Assembly (NCBI RefSeq): GCF_050947875.1 | Contig: NC_134576.1 | Span: 58,036,255 to 58,100,254 of the forward strand | Direction: 5' to 3' | Source: Dermacentor variabilis | Taxonomy: Eukaryota > Arthropoda > Arachnida > Ixodida > Ixodidae | DNA length: 64,000 nt | Shown: positions 1 to 11,018 of the stretch, one piece after another | Layout of the letters: every line of letters begins with the position of its first letter | Numbering within the stretch: position 1 is the first letter of the stretch | Notes under the pieces: model-generated | Database searches by the model: none | What the model was told of the DNA's origin: nothing | The model's input: the letters and a program-made list of their open reading frames with translations, nothing else | Translations under genes and position numbers: made by a program

Positions 1-2609
1 GTCTGGCGATCGTAGCACAGGCTGGCTTGTTAGGGTGCTCTTTAGGGCGCTAAAAGCTCTTTCCTTTGTCTCGTCCCAGACGACTGTTTGGGGCTCTGTT
101 TTTCTTAGAGCATCCGTCAGGGGAGCCGCGATATCAGAGTACCTGGGGATGTACCTCTGATAGTAGCCGGCGACACCTAAGAAACACCGAATATCGGTCT
201 TCGTGCGCGGTTGCGGGAAGTCTCGCACAGCGGCCACCTTTATTTCAGAGGGGCGGCGACGACCCCGACCAATCACGTGACCGAGGTAGACAACCTCGGC
301 CTGTGCTAACTGGCACTTGGGAGCCTTGACTGTCAAGCCCGCTTCGCGCAGGCGGGTTAGCACTGCCTGCAAGTGTGCCATATGCTCAGACCAGGTTGCG
401 GATAATATCGCTACGTCGTCTAAATAAGGTAAAGCGAATTCTTGCTGTCCCCGCAACACTTAATCCATGAGGCTTGAAAAACAGTATGGCGCGTTCTTCA
501 AACCAAAACTCAACACTTTAGGACGGAATGTTCCCATTGGTGAAATGAACGCCGCATACCTACTAGCCTCTTCTGCAAGTGGAACCTGCCAATAACCCCT
601 GACAAGATCTAGGGTGGAAATAAACTGCGCGCTACTAACTTTCTCAAGGCGCTCCTCGATGTTAGGGATCGGATAAATTTGATCTTTAGTGATGGAATTA
701 AGCCTGCGGTAGTCGACGCAAGGACGAGCTTCCTTGCCCGGTACCTCAACTAAAATCAAAGGGGAGGTATAATCACTCTCACCCGCCTCAATAACACCGA
801 GCTGTAGCATTTTTTTTACCTCAGCCTCCATAATATCGTGCTGGCCGGGTGACACCCGGTACACCTTGGATCGTACTAGCTCTGGGGAGGTAAGTTCTAT
901 ATCAGGAGTAAGGACAGAAGTCCTACCAGGCCTCTCAGAGAACTGTCCTTGAAACTCTTGTAAGAGCTGGTGTAGTTCGGTTTTCTGCTCAGGCGACAGC
1001 GGTGCTTTACTGATTAAGTCACTAATGACTTGATCGGTGTCTTCCCTGTTCGTCACTGAGCCTAGTCCCGGAAGCTCGACCGGAAGCTCTTCGGGAACGT
1101 TTACCATCATGCACACCACTGCTTCCCGTTGTTTATAGGGTTTGAGCAGATTACAGTGGTAAACTTGCTGTGCTTGCCGCTTTCCTGGCAGACTCACCAC
1201 GTAGTTAACGTCCGACAGTTTTTGAACAATCCGTGCTGGGCCCAACCACTGCACGTCGAGTTTGTTCTTTAGCGACGTGCGCAATATCATGACCTCATCG
1301 CCCACCTCAAAACGACGGGCCCTGGCTGCCCGATCATAATAAACCTTGGCCCTCTGCTGGGCCTTTGCCATTGCTTCATCTGACAACTCCTCTGCCCTTC
1401 TTAAGCGTTCGAGGAGCCTAAGCACGTACTCCACCACGACTGGGTCGTCGCCCCTGCCTTCCCACGATTCTCGAAGCATGCGAAGCGGAGATCGCAGCGA
1501 GCGACCGTACACCAGCTTAGCTGGCGAAAACCCCGTAGCCGCATAACGCGCGGTCCTTAATGCAAACATCACCCCAGGCAGACACAGCTCCCAGTCCGTT
1601 TGTTGTTCAAAACACAATGCTCTCAACACGCGCTTCATGACGGAGTGGAGCTTCTCAACGGAATTCGACTGTGGGTGGTACACTGAGCTGTGTAACAGCT
1701 TTACCCCACACCTTTCGAGAAAAGTTGTCGTCAAAGCGCTAGTAAACACTGTGCCCTGATCTGATTGGATTTCCGCAGGAAAACCAACTCGCGCAAATAT
1801 GGACAGTAGTGCATTGACTATCTCAACTGAGCTGAGTTCTTTAAGCGGCACTGCTTCAGGGAACTTTGTCGCTGGGCAGATCACAGTCAAAATGTGTCTG
1901 TACCCCGTGGCTGTTACCGGCAGAGGTCCCACTGTATCAATAACGAGCCGTCTAAAAGGATCCGTAATGATAGGTACCAATTTCAACGGCGCCCTCGATT
2001 TGTCCCCTGGTTTTCCCACCCGCTGACAGGTGTCACATGTCCTCACGAAGTGGTCTGCGTCCCGAAAACGCCCTGGCCAATAGTACTCTTGCAAGAGACG
2101 GTCCTTAGTTTTCTGAACTCCTAGGTGTCCGGACCACGAACCCCCGTGCGACAAGGGCAACAGATCCTGACGGTAGCACTGAGGAACGATCAGCTGATCG
2201 AACTCCACTCCCCTGCTGTCTAGATACTTCCGGTACAGGGCCCCACCGCTTTCCACAAAACGAGCATTTTTCTTGGCGATACCTTCCTTCAGAATGCAGC
2301 GTATGTTTTCTAGGCTGCCATCTTTTTTTTTTTGCTCGGCTATCAAAGCCGACCGGCTGATTTTTAGCAACCTATTAATCCGTCTGACGTAGGCGCGATG
2401 AGCAAATCTGCAGATAGCTCTTCTAACTTTCCCGTGTCGGGCATTTCCTCTCCAGTATCTGGTGCCTTCAACGCTAACAGGCGCAATTTTATTCAGTTCG
2501 GACGTGCTCTGAATATCAGTTTGCTGCGCCTCTTACCCTTTTTCATTGTGCGACAACGTCGGCCCCGCAACTACCGCCTTTGCAGCGAGCTCCCGAACCT
2601 TCGATCTGG
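1..2609 (-). pseudogene. pol: pol of Gmr1-like Gypsy: integrase, reverse transcriptase, RNase H start
   Basis: The main open frame is 2370-460 (636 codons). It holds an H2C2 zinc-binding segment (GHLGVQKT to CDTCQ), a DDE integrase core (VIDTVGPLP, QSDQGTVFTS, and E in NSVEKLH), a GPY/F-like module (QWLGPARIV to CNLLKPY), then reverse transcriptase (SDYTSPLILV, CVDYRRLNS, STLDLVRGYWQ, SFGLKNAPYCF). A stop at 460-462 interrupts it. The same frame then reopens to the window edge with the catalytic PYLDD motif, the connection segment and WDETKERAFSALK, the start of RNase H. Upstream, 2371-2609 continues pol-like sequence in another frame, so a frameshift sits near 2375. The frame begins at a TTG, so no separate start is implied. 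Gag-Pol was probably one polyprotein with programmed or acquired shifts. It is not functional as it stands. Confidence 0.85.
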
Positions 2610-4169
2610 TTAAGGCCTGAACGCTAGCCTAACCAAACAAAAGCCCCTTCTCGCGCAGGATGTGATCGGACCTGTTCGAAAATAGGTACGGGTACTGGGG
2701 GGGGGGGGCAGCATAGATGACACTGCGGCCTCCGTCTCAAGCGCTCCGAAAGGTCCTTCAATAAGCACTTTTGCTACGGGGAGACACAAGCTATCAGCTT
2801 CCACGGCTTGCTTGATCCATGCGCACTCGCCCGTGAACATATCGGGTTCTACGTAAGAAGGGTGAACTACATCCATCGTAGCTGCGGAATCGCGAAGCAC
2901 TCGGCACTCTTTCCCGTTCACGAGGAGGTCTCGCATGTAAGGCTCGAGAAGCTTCATGTTCTCGTCAGTGCTGCATAATGACAAAAACACGACTTTTGTT
3001 TTTGTTTCCGAACACTGCGCCGAAAAGTGACCCGGCTTCTGGCACGTATAACAAACGCGCACTTGCCTCGTCTCGAGCCGCTTTCTGCGTTCGGCTTCGG
3101 CTGCCGCCGTCTCCTTACGTTCGGTCGGACTTTCACTCGCATCCGAACTACGTGTATCCCCCCTTGCTCTCATGGGCGTGAACTTTGGCCTCTCAAACTT
3201 GGAGCCAAATTCACCCTTTTGACCGTCCTTAGCTCCGCGAGCCCGACGCGTCACAAACTCCTCGGCTAGCTCGGCGGCTTTAGCCACCGTACCAACGTCT
3301 GGCCTATCCAAGACCCAGTACCGCACGTTCTCAGGTAACCAACTATAAAACTGTTCCAGCCCGAAACACTGCAGAACTTTCTCGTGGTCACCAAACGCTT
3401 TCTCTTGTTTGAGCCACTCCTGCATGTTTGACATAAGCCTGTAGGCAAACTCTGTATATGACTCACTTCTGCCTTTCTCATTTTCCCGAAACTTCCGACG
3501 GAACGCCTCCGCTGACAGCCTGTACTTTTTTAGCAGACTCGATTTCACTAGTTCGAAATCCTCTGTCTCCTCTCTCTTCAAGCGAGCGACTATGTAGGCC
3601 GCCTCGCCGGGTAACAAAGTGAGCAAGCGCTGTGGCCACGTTTCCCGAGAGAACCCCTGCTTCTCGCACGTTCGCTCAAAGTTAACCAGGAACAAACCAA
3701 TGTCCTCTCCAAGCTTAAACGGCCGCATCAGGTCAGTCATGTTGAACAATACTCCTTCTCCTGCACCGTGTGCCTGACTTCCATTACGAGCGCGTTCCAT
3801 CTCTACTTCGAGACGCTTCATTTCCAAAGCGTGTTGACGGTCGCGCTCTTTTTCTTTCTCTTGTTGCTCTCGCTCTCTTTCTTTCTCTTGTTGCTCTCGC
3901 TCTTTCTGTTCTTTAAGTTCGCGCTCCTGTTTATCTTTTTGTTCTTTAAGTTCGCGCTCCTGTTTCTCTTTTTGCTCTTTAAGTTGGCGCTCCTGTCTTT
4001 TTGCCCTCTCCTCAATGGTCTCAAGGCATTCCGACAGCTCGTCATCCTCAGCTTCTAACTCAAGAATAGCCCTTAGCAGTTCTGGTTTTCTGAGTTTGTC
4101 TGAGACATCCAGACCCAACTCTCTTGCAAGCTCCAGCAATTTCGGTTTCCGCAACGACTTCAAATCCAC
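2610..4169 (-). pseudogene. gag: gag-protease of Gmr1-like Gypsy, with SAP-like and SCAN-like segments
   Basis: The frame has 519 codons. Residues 1-45 resemble a SAP DNA-binding motif (LRKPKLLELARELGL, KPELLRAIL). Residues 50-130 are a charged coiled coil with internal repeats of KEQKEKQERE type. Residues 155-310 match the SCAN/Gag capsid pattern (SYTEFAYRLM, LEQFYSWLPENVRYWV, KAAELAEEFVTRR). A CCHC zinc knuckle, CYTCQKPGHFSAQC, lies near residue 373. After it comes a retropepsin-like stretch whose catalytic triplet reads DSA (VLRDSAATMDVV) where DSG or DTG is usual. The frame ends in unrelated sequence after a 10-G run near 2698-2707, which looks like a slippage frameshift. The first codon is GTG where the context suggests a former ATG. 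The product would assemble particles and bind element RNA. Confidence 0.82.
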
Positions 4170-4484
4170 GGCTGCTCTGAATGCTGCTTTCTCTACTGCC
4201 TACTATTGTCTTGCCGCAAGCTAACCCGGCAGCAACGACAACCACAATTACCAGCTCTGTTTCTGACACTAACAAAAGCCTGGCAAAACTCAGAAGAAGA
4301 AAGTCCCGCACTCACCAAACCTCGCAGCCAAGAATTCAGCGCTGTCGTTCCGCTGCAGGCAACCAGTCATCACACAGGGCTCGTTGCACTGCTCCCGGAT
4401 GGTCGTTGTGCTGCTCAGGATACAGTCAACCGCATATCTTCGCTGCTGGCCTCCGTTGTCGCGATCTCACCGCTGGCAGACAGT
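4170..4484 (-). other. Untranslated leader between LTR and gag
   Basis: This stretch lies between the inferred LTR end and gag. I see no conserved coding frame in the gag direction. A primer binding site should lie next to the LTR end at 4484, but I could not match it to a particular tRNA by eye. Confidence 0.45.
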
Positions 4485-4599
4485 TGTTGCAACCGGGTTG
4501 CAAGCCCCAAGGGTAGCGTTGGCCTGGCGGCCTGGGGCACAACTGGAAGCATCCGAAGGTCCCGGCAAAGCATGAGTCGACTGGTAACAGAACAACTTG

Positions 4600-4605
4600 T
4601 TTATT
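4600..4605 (-). terminator. LTR polyadenylation signal
   Basis: AATAAA on the minus strand, about 110 bp downstream of the TATA box and about 115 bp before the inferred LTR end. Confidence 0.5.
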
Positions 4606-4713
4606 CTAGCATCGCAAAAGAGCGGGCGGTCAGGTCGACCGAAGTGGAGAGACGGGAGAGCACGTAACTCAACTGAAGAAATCGGAGCCTCTCTCGGCGT
4701 CCGGGAGCAGCTG

Positions 4714-4721
4714 CTCTTATA
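4714..4721 (-). promoter_or_regulatory. LTR TATA box
   Basis: The minus strand reads GTATAAGAG, inside the LTR and upstream of the poly(A) signal. The spacing fits a U3/R promoter. Confidence 0.5.
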
Positions 4722-5093
4722 CTCTCGGAGTCGAGGGGAAGAAGGAACGCCTCGTCAGAGGCGCACGTGATGCGCGGCACGGACAGGCTGAGAGACATGT
4801 TGGGACGAGTGTAGTGACGCATCCGCCGGGCCGGCGCCGATCAGACCTCCTCGCTTCACACTTGGGGAGCTCCTCTCCCCGGCTGCCACGCTTTGACAAG
4901 CGTGGGCACCAACATGCACACACACACACACGCACACTTGAAGACACGTGGCATTGAAACATGCCTGGACGCGCTTAGCGGGGAGGCGTATCGGCGGCGC
5001 TGAACGGGCCAAAATGTCCGTCGCTTTGAACGAAGCCCCGGCGTCCGTTGCATCCGCGCCGGCTATACCGCGCGTTGTAGGCGAAACGTAACA

Positions 5094-5398
5094 GTGGGGC
5101 GATTCCACATCTTCGCATTACGTGTGTGATGCTCTAGCGATCAAGCTACTACAACAGCGCCTTCCCATCTATTTTCTGGGGTATTTATGTTACTACGGCA
5201 ACTAACCCTGGGATTGTTAGCCCGTGCCACCACTCACAAACCTTGGCGATGGATGTAGAGCATCCTTTCTGTCGCAGGCATCACGAGTGTGCGATCATTT
5301 TGGGTGAAAGCAACTGGTCAATAAAATTACACGTAGTACCTGAAGGCATCAATGTTGCCAGATTCAAGACCCTCGTTATGTAATGAATGAGAAGGGGG
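5094..5398. other. Short unique spacer between two Gypsy remains
   Basis: No reading frame, hairpin or repeat family recognised. It separates the LTR at 5093 from the second Gypsy, which starts at about 5399. Confidence 0.4.
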
Positions 5399-6664
5399 TT
5401 AACCAAGGGGCCCGATAGTTGACTGCTGATGTACGCACTTTCGTGTGTTTAGGGTGATGCCAGCTTCTTGCAGGTGCTGAAGTACTTTGTGCAGTCGTGC
5501 ATCATGTTCTGCCTTTGTGCAACCAAACACTATTATGTCATCTCGCAGAAATGCTTGGCCGTCCAGGCCTTCTAGCAGTCTAAGCATTTCCCTGTGGAAA
5601 AATTCAGTTGATGTGAAAATTCCGAAGGGCAATCGGAGGAACTTAAGATGGCCAATTGGTGTCAGAAAGTGTTGTACCTCTGGGACTCGGGTAACCAGCA
5701 ACCAATATCCGGCCCTTACATCAAGTTTGCTACACCAGGCAGCTCCGGTGAGTTTGGCCAGGCAATCATCGACGGTGGGCACTAAGACTCGTTCTCACAG
5801 AATGTTCTATTTGAACACTCCAAAGTCACTGCAGATTTTAAGCTTGCCTCCTTTATTTTTCGCAACTACCAAAGGTGCCCGCCACTCTGTGGTCTCTTCG
5901 ACCTTTATGATGACACCCAGGCTCTCCGTCCTCTTCAACTTACATTGGGCACTCGGCAACATGGGCAGAGATACTCGCCTCGAGTACGTAATAGCACACC
6001 GCTTGGCATCAGAGAGTAGCGATATTTTTAATCGGTCTTGAGAAGGCCCAGGTCTGTAGCCAGGTAGAGGTAGTGGCATAAAATGTTGGCTGGGTCGCTA
6101 ACCTTGCCTGCTGACTCTGCTGCTTCTAGGAGACTTGGTAGGGCATTGAAGGATTTGATTGCAGAACGTCAAAAAGTGCGTCATGCAGCTTGTCTATTAC
6201 ATAAATTTCTTCTTGACACAACCAGCCATTCCAGCACAGGGTAGCAGTGAATAGTCAAACCATTGCTTTTTTTGGTCCTGCCAGGTCCAAGCAGCTGTTC
6301 TTTTGCTCGCTTCAAGTTGCCCATGACATGTTCGTCATAATGGCTTGTTGGCATGGCAGTTACACTTGCGCCAATGTCTACCTTGAACTTCATTGGCAAG
6401 CCATTGACCATCACATTGATTTTTCATGGCCCAGGATCCTGTTGGTCAGTTAATTGTCCAAGTAAACATTTTTCAAAACAGCTTGGTATGTGCTTTTGTT
6501 CTGCTTTTTGGAAGCGGAAAAGCATACAGTAGCAGTGTTCCTTTTTACTGCAGGCACTGCATGTTTTGCCATTCGCTGTGCACACATTGTGTGATGGTGA
6601 ACCATAGGTGTTTTGTTGAACCATACCACTTGCACGTCAGCGCAGTTTGGTAACGCTGGTTTTT
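5399..6664 (-). pseudogene. pol: zinc knuckle, protease and reverse transcriptase of the second Gypsy, fragments
   Basis: Pieces occur in order on the minus strand. A degenerate zinc knuckle (CTANGKTCSACSKKEHC) lies near 6540-6600. A protease at 6414-6181 has VDIGASVTAMP, with DIG where DTG is expected. The reverse transcriptase N-terminus at 6079-5807 has TTEWRAPLVVAKNKGGKLKIC. RT palm and fingers at 5782-5399 have MPTVDDCLAKL, SKLDVRAGYW, RLPFGIFTSTEFFHREM and RDDIIVFG in place of a Y-x-DD motif. Several frameshifts and the altered active-site residues show long inactivity. Confidence 0.78.
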
Positions 6665-7317
6665 TCAAGAATTATTTGACTTTCCTTTGCTCTTCGAGAA
6701 GCTGTGCATGGTGTCTACCGCTTTAAGTGACTGTAGCTGTGCCCGTAGGTCCTTTTTCTGCTGTTTGCTTGTTGCCATGGTGTGAGCAGCATTGACAGCG
6801 GCTTCCAGAGTAAGCTCAGCGTTAAGTTGCAGCTTCTCACTTACCTGCGTATCTGTGGGACCGACCACGAGTCTATCACAGATCAGTTCCTCTTTCTGGT
6901 CGCTGTACTCAGAGGCTTCAGCTAGTCTGAAGAGTTCGGTGATGAACATATCGGCTGTCTCGTGCACATCTTGCTTCTTGCTGTTGAACTTTGCACACTC
7001 GTATATCACATTCATCAGTGGCAGGACATTTTTTATGAGCACTTGCATTACTGTGTTGTAGTCGAGTTTGTCAGTATCACAGATCCTGAGCAAGGCTCGG
7101 ACGTCTTCAGCTTCACGACCCAGGGCATAAATTAATGTGTTCACCTGCGTCTAGTCGTCTTGCTTCTTAGTCCTGAGATAGCTCTATAGCGCTCCCTTCT
7201 CGTGAACCACCGTTTCTACTCATCGGGTCGCTGAAAATCAAGTTTTTCCGGCAGTTCGACGACGAACGAGTTTGGCGGAGCTGCGTGCTGGGCTGTGAAC
7301 CCTGTAGGTGAAGCCAT
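6665..7317 (-). pseudogene. gag: gag of the second Gypsy, broken
   Basis: Gag-like sequence starts at an ATG at 7315-7317 and reads into an N-terminal segment with ELPEKLDFQRPDE. Two in-frame stops follow. The frame then continues as RREAEDV-like capsid sequence, including VNTLIYALGREAEDVRALL, FITELFRLAEASEYSDQKEE and EKLQLNAELTLEAAVNAAHT. The open part is 7144-6665. The pattern (ERYR near the start, LICDRLVVG, KLQL..ELTLE) is typical of Gypsy Gag of the K02A2.6-like type. Two stops make it a pseudogene. A damaged zinc-knuckle region follows downstream. Confidence 0.75.
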
Positions 7318-9995
7318 GCGTAGCAATGTTTCGTACTCACCGCACTGTGCTGCAGGTGTAGACTTCTATTTGCGCGGTGCATTTCTCACAGCATTGCAGA
7401 GTATCCCACCGCTGCCTCCATGTCGTGGTCGGGTGACGAGCATACGTGATTGACAAAACATAAGTGATAACTGCGAACTGTTTACTAGGTTGTGTATGCA
7501 AAACACGCACGGCTACATGCCGGCTCGGCTTACACGGTCTGGTGCGCTCTCCCAGAGACGTTGTTCCGCACCTTACATGACCGTGTACATAGCGCCACCT
7601 CGTTGCGGTAGCTCACACGACACAGTGTACCAGTGTAACTCAATGGGCAGCAACTTCAAAAAAAGTATACTTCGGAAGGCTGCTCAAGTTTAAACAACTC
7701 TCAGTTAATGTCAAGACGATTTGCCCTCTTATTAACATGCACATTTACGCCACTAGACCGGAACCTCTTTGCTACATTATAGCACGGTTTTGGTCGGAAT
7801 TAAAACACTGATATAGCACAGCGGAAAAGTTACGAATAAGTGCCATAAATACGCTGAATAGTAGAAGGGCGTGCACTCTCATTCTTGCTAACTGCTCATT
7901 TGTTGAAATTCCGGCAGTCTTCTTAATTATAATTTTAAATGTGCTGCCCATTGAGTTATGATAATGCATTGCTTTGAAATTTGATAGATGGCCGCAGAGC
8001 CAATTCAACATTTCAGTTTCAACTACAGCTAGTTACCCCTATGCTTTTCTTGGCTTAATTGCCTGCAACCTTTATATAATCAGCGAAAATAAGGCAACAA
8101 GAAAATTAAAATAAATTAGTGGAGGACAGGGTCTTCGGCGTTCAAAGAAGCACCTTCCTTTTTGTATCGTTAACCAACATGTGCGCCCAATAGGTAACTC
8201 CTCTAGCTGCACGTCAAATGACAATGTAAGAGATGCAGCTGGAACCCAGAGTCAAATATATGTACAGCATACCAATGCATCTCCTCCGAAGGTAGTGAAG
8301 AGCACAGGTGCCTGTAGAGTTGCGTGCCATGGTTCCTCTTGCCAACCAATGGAAAGGAGCATAAGTGATTCTGTAGAGCTTGCTATTTCAAGCAGTGTTC
8401 AGATATTCATTCATAATCTTGCACGTAGTGTCCAATGTATTGTAGATATCAAGGCAGCTTCAGTCCTGCAGCAGATAAAGTGATCAGTTCGAATCAAAAT
8501 GTTGAGATGTAGGCACTTCGACAGAGGGATGTTAAATGTTGAAGTTTCTGGGATGCCAGTGGTAATTTCATTAAACATTATATCGGCCATTCATACAGGG
8601 ATGGAAAGAAGTTTGGAGCAGCTCTGGGAGCAGCAAATTTGACACACTGGAGCATGAATTGCCCGTTTTGGAGCAGTAAATACGTGTTTACATGAGTAGC
8701 TTAGTCAAGGTGAATGAGTGAAATACAGGCTTATGAAGAAAATGTGTTCCTTATTTTACTTTACAAAGCACTATTTGATTATGGCAGATCAGTTCTGCGG
8801 AAGTCTGTAAGGCAAGTAAAATTCATGACAGGAAAAGTTTTCACCCACCTTACTTTAGCATGAAGCTACAAAGGAGACCTGTACAGGTTTCTCGGAAACC
8901 ACCATTAAATTACATACTGGATGTGACAATTAACTGTGGCCAAGAAAAAAATAAATGAGCGCTTTCCGTGAACATCACCCACTCTATGTTGATAGGATTA
9001 CGTTAGTGCTACTCAAGTTTCTTTTTCATTGTGAACAAGCAATTAATATGCAATTGTAATGGATGTTTATTTCCTTACTTATCCAACACGGTGCCAATGC
9101 AAAGGTCGTGGAATACCCCGAGAAATGACCGTTACAACGACCTAGGTCAAGTGTGGTCTTTTTTTTCCGACAACAAAAAAGAAGAATGCCAAACATGCAA
9201 ATTTTTCTTTAGAAATTCACGTGACAATGCGCTCCGCATCAGTAATATAAGTGGTTTCAGACGGAAACATTGTCACCAGTGCACTGCATACATTACGAAT
9301 GTGCAAACCGGGGGCACAGTTTTGTAAAGGTTCGCAAAGCGAACTGTTACCAAGATCGCGCTCCTTCGCGTTTGGTAAGGACTGTACTTGCACGCCAATA
9401 ACTGCCGACATGTCGAGAAAAAACTGCAGCTGCTCTTTCCCAGTGCCCCTATTTGACAAAGTTTTTGTAAAGATTGATGCAATATTTGGTGCGCAGAAGC
9501 ATTGTCATGGTCTGCGCAGTTTATTTTTACTTTTTATTTATTTCACGGGCTTTCTTTCTCCTGTCTTCACAAATCCTAGGCTGTTTTAAATGCTGTTACC
9601 AGCCATTTGTAACCATCATACAAAACTTTTTGACTGACGTCTCATCGATTAGGCAAATTTAAAAATTTTGCTAATGTACCATATTCGTGCACAATGAATG
9701 AGAAATATTTGCAGTGACTGCCATGAACAACACTCATCAAGATACGGTGAACACCATTTGAGTAGTACCCTCTGGTAATCTTTAAATTCTTGGCAACCTG
9801 CAGTTGAGATAGCAGAATATCGCAGAATACATGTGAAGTGACGTACTGGTCATTGCATGTTTGCCAGTATTTTACATCTGTTTTGATACACTGGTTGGAA
9901 AAAAGACATGAACGGGCATGTTGATTCCACTTGAGCTGTTGTTTACAAGTTTCCCTCGTCGTGCAAGGGCGCCTACATTAGACAGACGGGAAGGG
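7318..9995. other. AT-rich DNA without recognised genes
   Basis: Only short frames without family features are present. The one structure I can support is the inverted repeat at 7637-7957. A stretch near 8600-8690 repeats GGAGCAG words, but too weakly to call a repeat. Confidence 0.4.
7637..7957. repeat. Short inverted repeat, possible non-autonomous element
   Basis: TAACTCAATGGGCAGCA near 7637-7653 recurs as its reverse complement near 7941-7957. About 285 bp of non-coding sequence lies between. It could be the ends of a small TIR element or two copies of one short repeat in opposite orientation. I saw no target duplication. Confidence 0.3.
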
Positions 9996-10184
9996 GTATC
10001 AATGATTCATACTAAGGTTCGTTACAGCGCAACCTAAGACAAGGACAACAGAAGGTACAAAATGACGACACGGAGCTGTTTCGTACCTTCTGTTGTCCTT
10101 GTCTTGGGTTTCGCTGTAACAAGCCTTAGTATGAATCCCAACCAACTCGCCCAACTTGCCTTTCTGATGCAGTATCAATGATTC
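9996..10184. repeat. Foldback (hairpin) insertion with 13-bp target duplication
   Basis: The direct repeat GTATCAATGATTC occurs at 9996-10008 and 10172-10184 and brackets a 163-bp insertion. The insertion contains two arms of about 55 bp (10004-10058 and 10082-10136) that are near-perfect inverted copies around a 23-bp loop. The arms share the core GACAAGGACAACAGAAGG. A unique tail of about 35 bp follows the right arm. The long direct repeat suggests target-primed (LINE-assisted) insertion and not a cut-and-paste transposon. No coding capacity. Confidence 0.7.
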
Positions 10185-11018
10185 CTTGGGCGAGCGTAAA
10201 AGTTAACGAAGTAGGTCCCTTGCCATGCATTGTAAGACTTGTGGATGCAAACTACTTTTTCTTTAAAGAATGTGTCATCATAGGATTCAGTAACACTCAA
10301 CTGATGCACAAGATTATTGAGGCTAATGCCATTGCCAAATACGTTAGGATGTGCGTGAGTACATCCTCCTTATCTTTATCATGCTAGGAACCTTACTTTC
10401 TAAGTTGGTCGGCACGTTTTCAGCGAACTGCAACCGTGTGCTTCTTGTAAGGTTGTTGTTTCAATTGTTTTTCTCATGTGTGCTATGAGCGGCGCATATA
10501 ATGTGCAGTAGGGTCATGGAATAAAACAAAGTTGGAAGTTAGTGCTCATCCTGTCACCTGTACTTTTTCTTCCATACTCAAACTGAGTTATGCTAAAGCA
10601 AGACAAGAATCCATTCAGTCAGTTTGTGCCTTCGAACCAGTTCACCTCCACATTGCACAATGATGTTATTATAAGGGACATTGAAGATATTGTTTATTTT
10701 CTTTGAATAAATGAAGTTTAGTGTTAAGTTTCATACTGCATTTTGCAAGTTTTATTTACCCTAGTATAAATTTGTATTCTAGAATGTGAAGGATGAAAAC
10801 AAGCATTTCCAACTTTACACATTTCCAATGACATGTAATCACTACAACTTAGAGGAAAGGCGCTATGATCTCAGTCTCAGCTTCCATCCGCGATTGTTGT
10901 ATATAAATGCATTACGCACCGAGAGGATATGGGCAAATCTTCAAGCTAAAACTACGGTAAAAGCTTGTACCAACACGCTTAAACAAGGGAGAACATTTCA
11001 AGACACATAGTGCAGAGG
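10185..11018. other. No feature recognised
   Basis: AT-rich sequence with short frames only; none has splice context or family motifs. Confidence 0.35.

Larger units (their letters stand above)
1..5093 (-). mobile_element. Ty3/Gypsy LTR retrotransposon, Gmr1-like domain order, partial
   Basis: This is the 5' part of an LTR retrotransposon read on the minus strand. It runs LTR, leader, gag, protease, integrase, reverse transcriptase, then the start of RNase H, which is cut by the window edge. Integrase comes before reverse transcriptase in one uninterrupted frame, so the order is real and not an assembly of two pieces. Most Ty3/Gypsy elements have integrase last. The reversed order is the hallmark of the Gmr1 group. 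Gag has a SCAN-like segment, which fits because the vertebrate SCAN domain has been traced to Gmr1-like Gag. The copy carries few breaks: a G-run frameshift near 2700, a frameshift near 2375 and one stop at 460-462. The 3' LTR lies outside the window. Confidence 0.85.
4485..5093 (-). repeat. 5' LTR of the Gmr1-like Gypsy
   Basis: Read on the minus strand it starts TGTTACG at 5093 and appears to end GCAACA at 4485, giving TG...CA ends with short inverted termini (TGTTAC/GCAACA). It holds a TATA box and, about 110 bp downstream, a polyadenylation signal, in LTR order. A CA microsatellite lies at 4917-4935. The outer boundary at 5093 is clear. The inner boundary is inferred from the termini only, because the partner LTR is outside the window. 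Confidence 0.6.
5399..7317 (-). mobile_element. Decayed Ty3/Gypsy retrotransposon, conventional order
   Basis: A second, older Gypsy on the minus strand. Gag, zinc knuckle, protease and reverse transcriptase follow in the usual order, with many frame breaks. No LTR was recognised at either side. The reverse transcriptase stops just past the catalytic region at 5399, so the rest of pol (RNase H, integrase) is missing. It is a different family from the element at 1-5093, as its Gag, protease and RT sequences are unlike. Confidence 0.8.

Noticed and set aside
3768..4058. A hydrophobic, Leu/Phe-rich plus-strand frame that looks like a membrane protein
   Set aside because: Antisense of the Glu/Lys-rich Gag coiled coil; the apparent transmembrane look is an artefact of the complement.
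4206..4667. A 153-codon plus-strand frame in the LTR and leader
   Set aside because: Lies opposite the Gypsy leader and LTR and has no family features.
5487..6041. A 184-codon plus-strand frame
   Set aside because: Antisense of the second Gypsy's reverse transcriptase; no motifs of its own.
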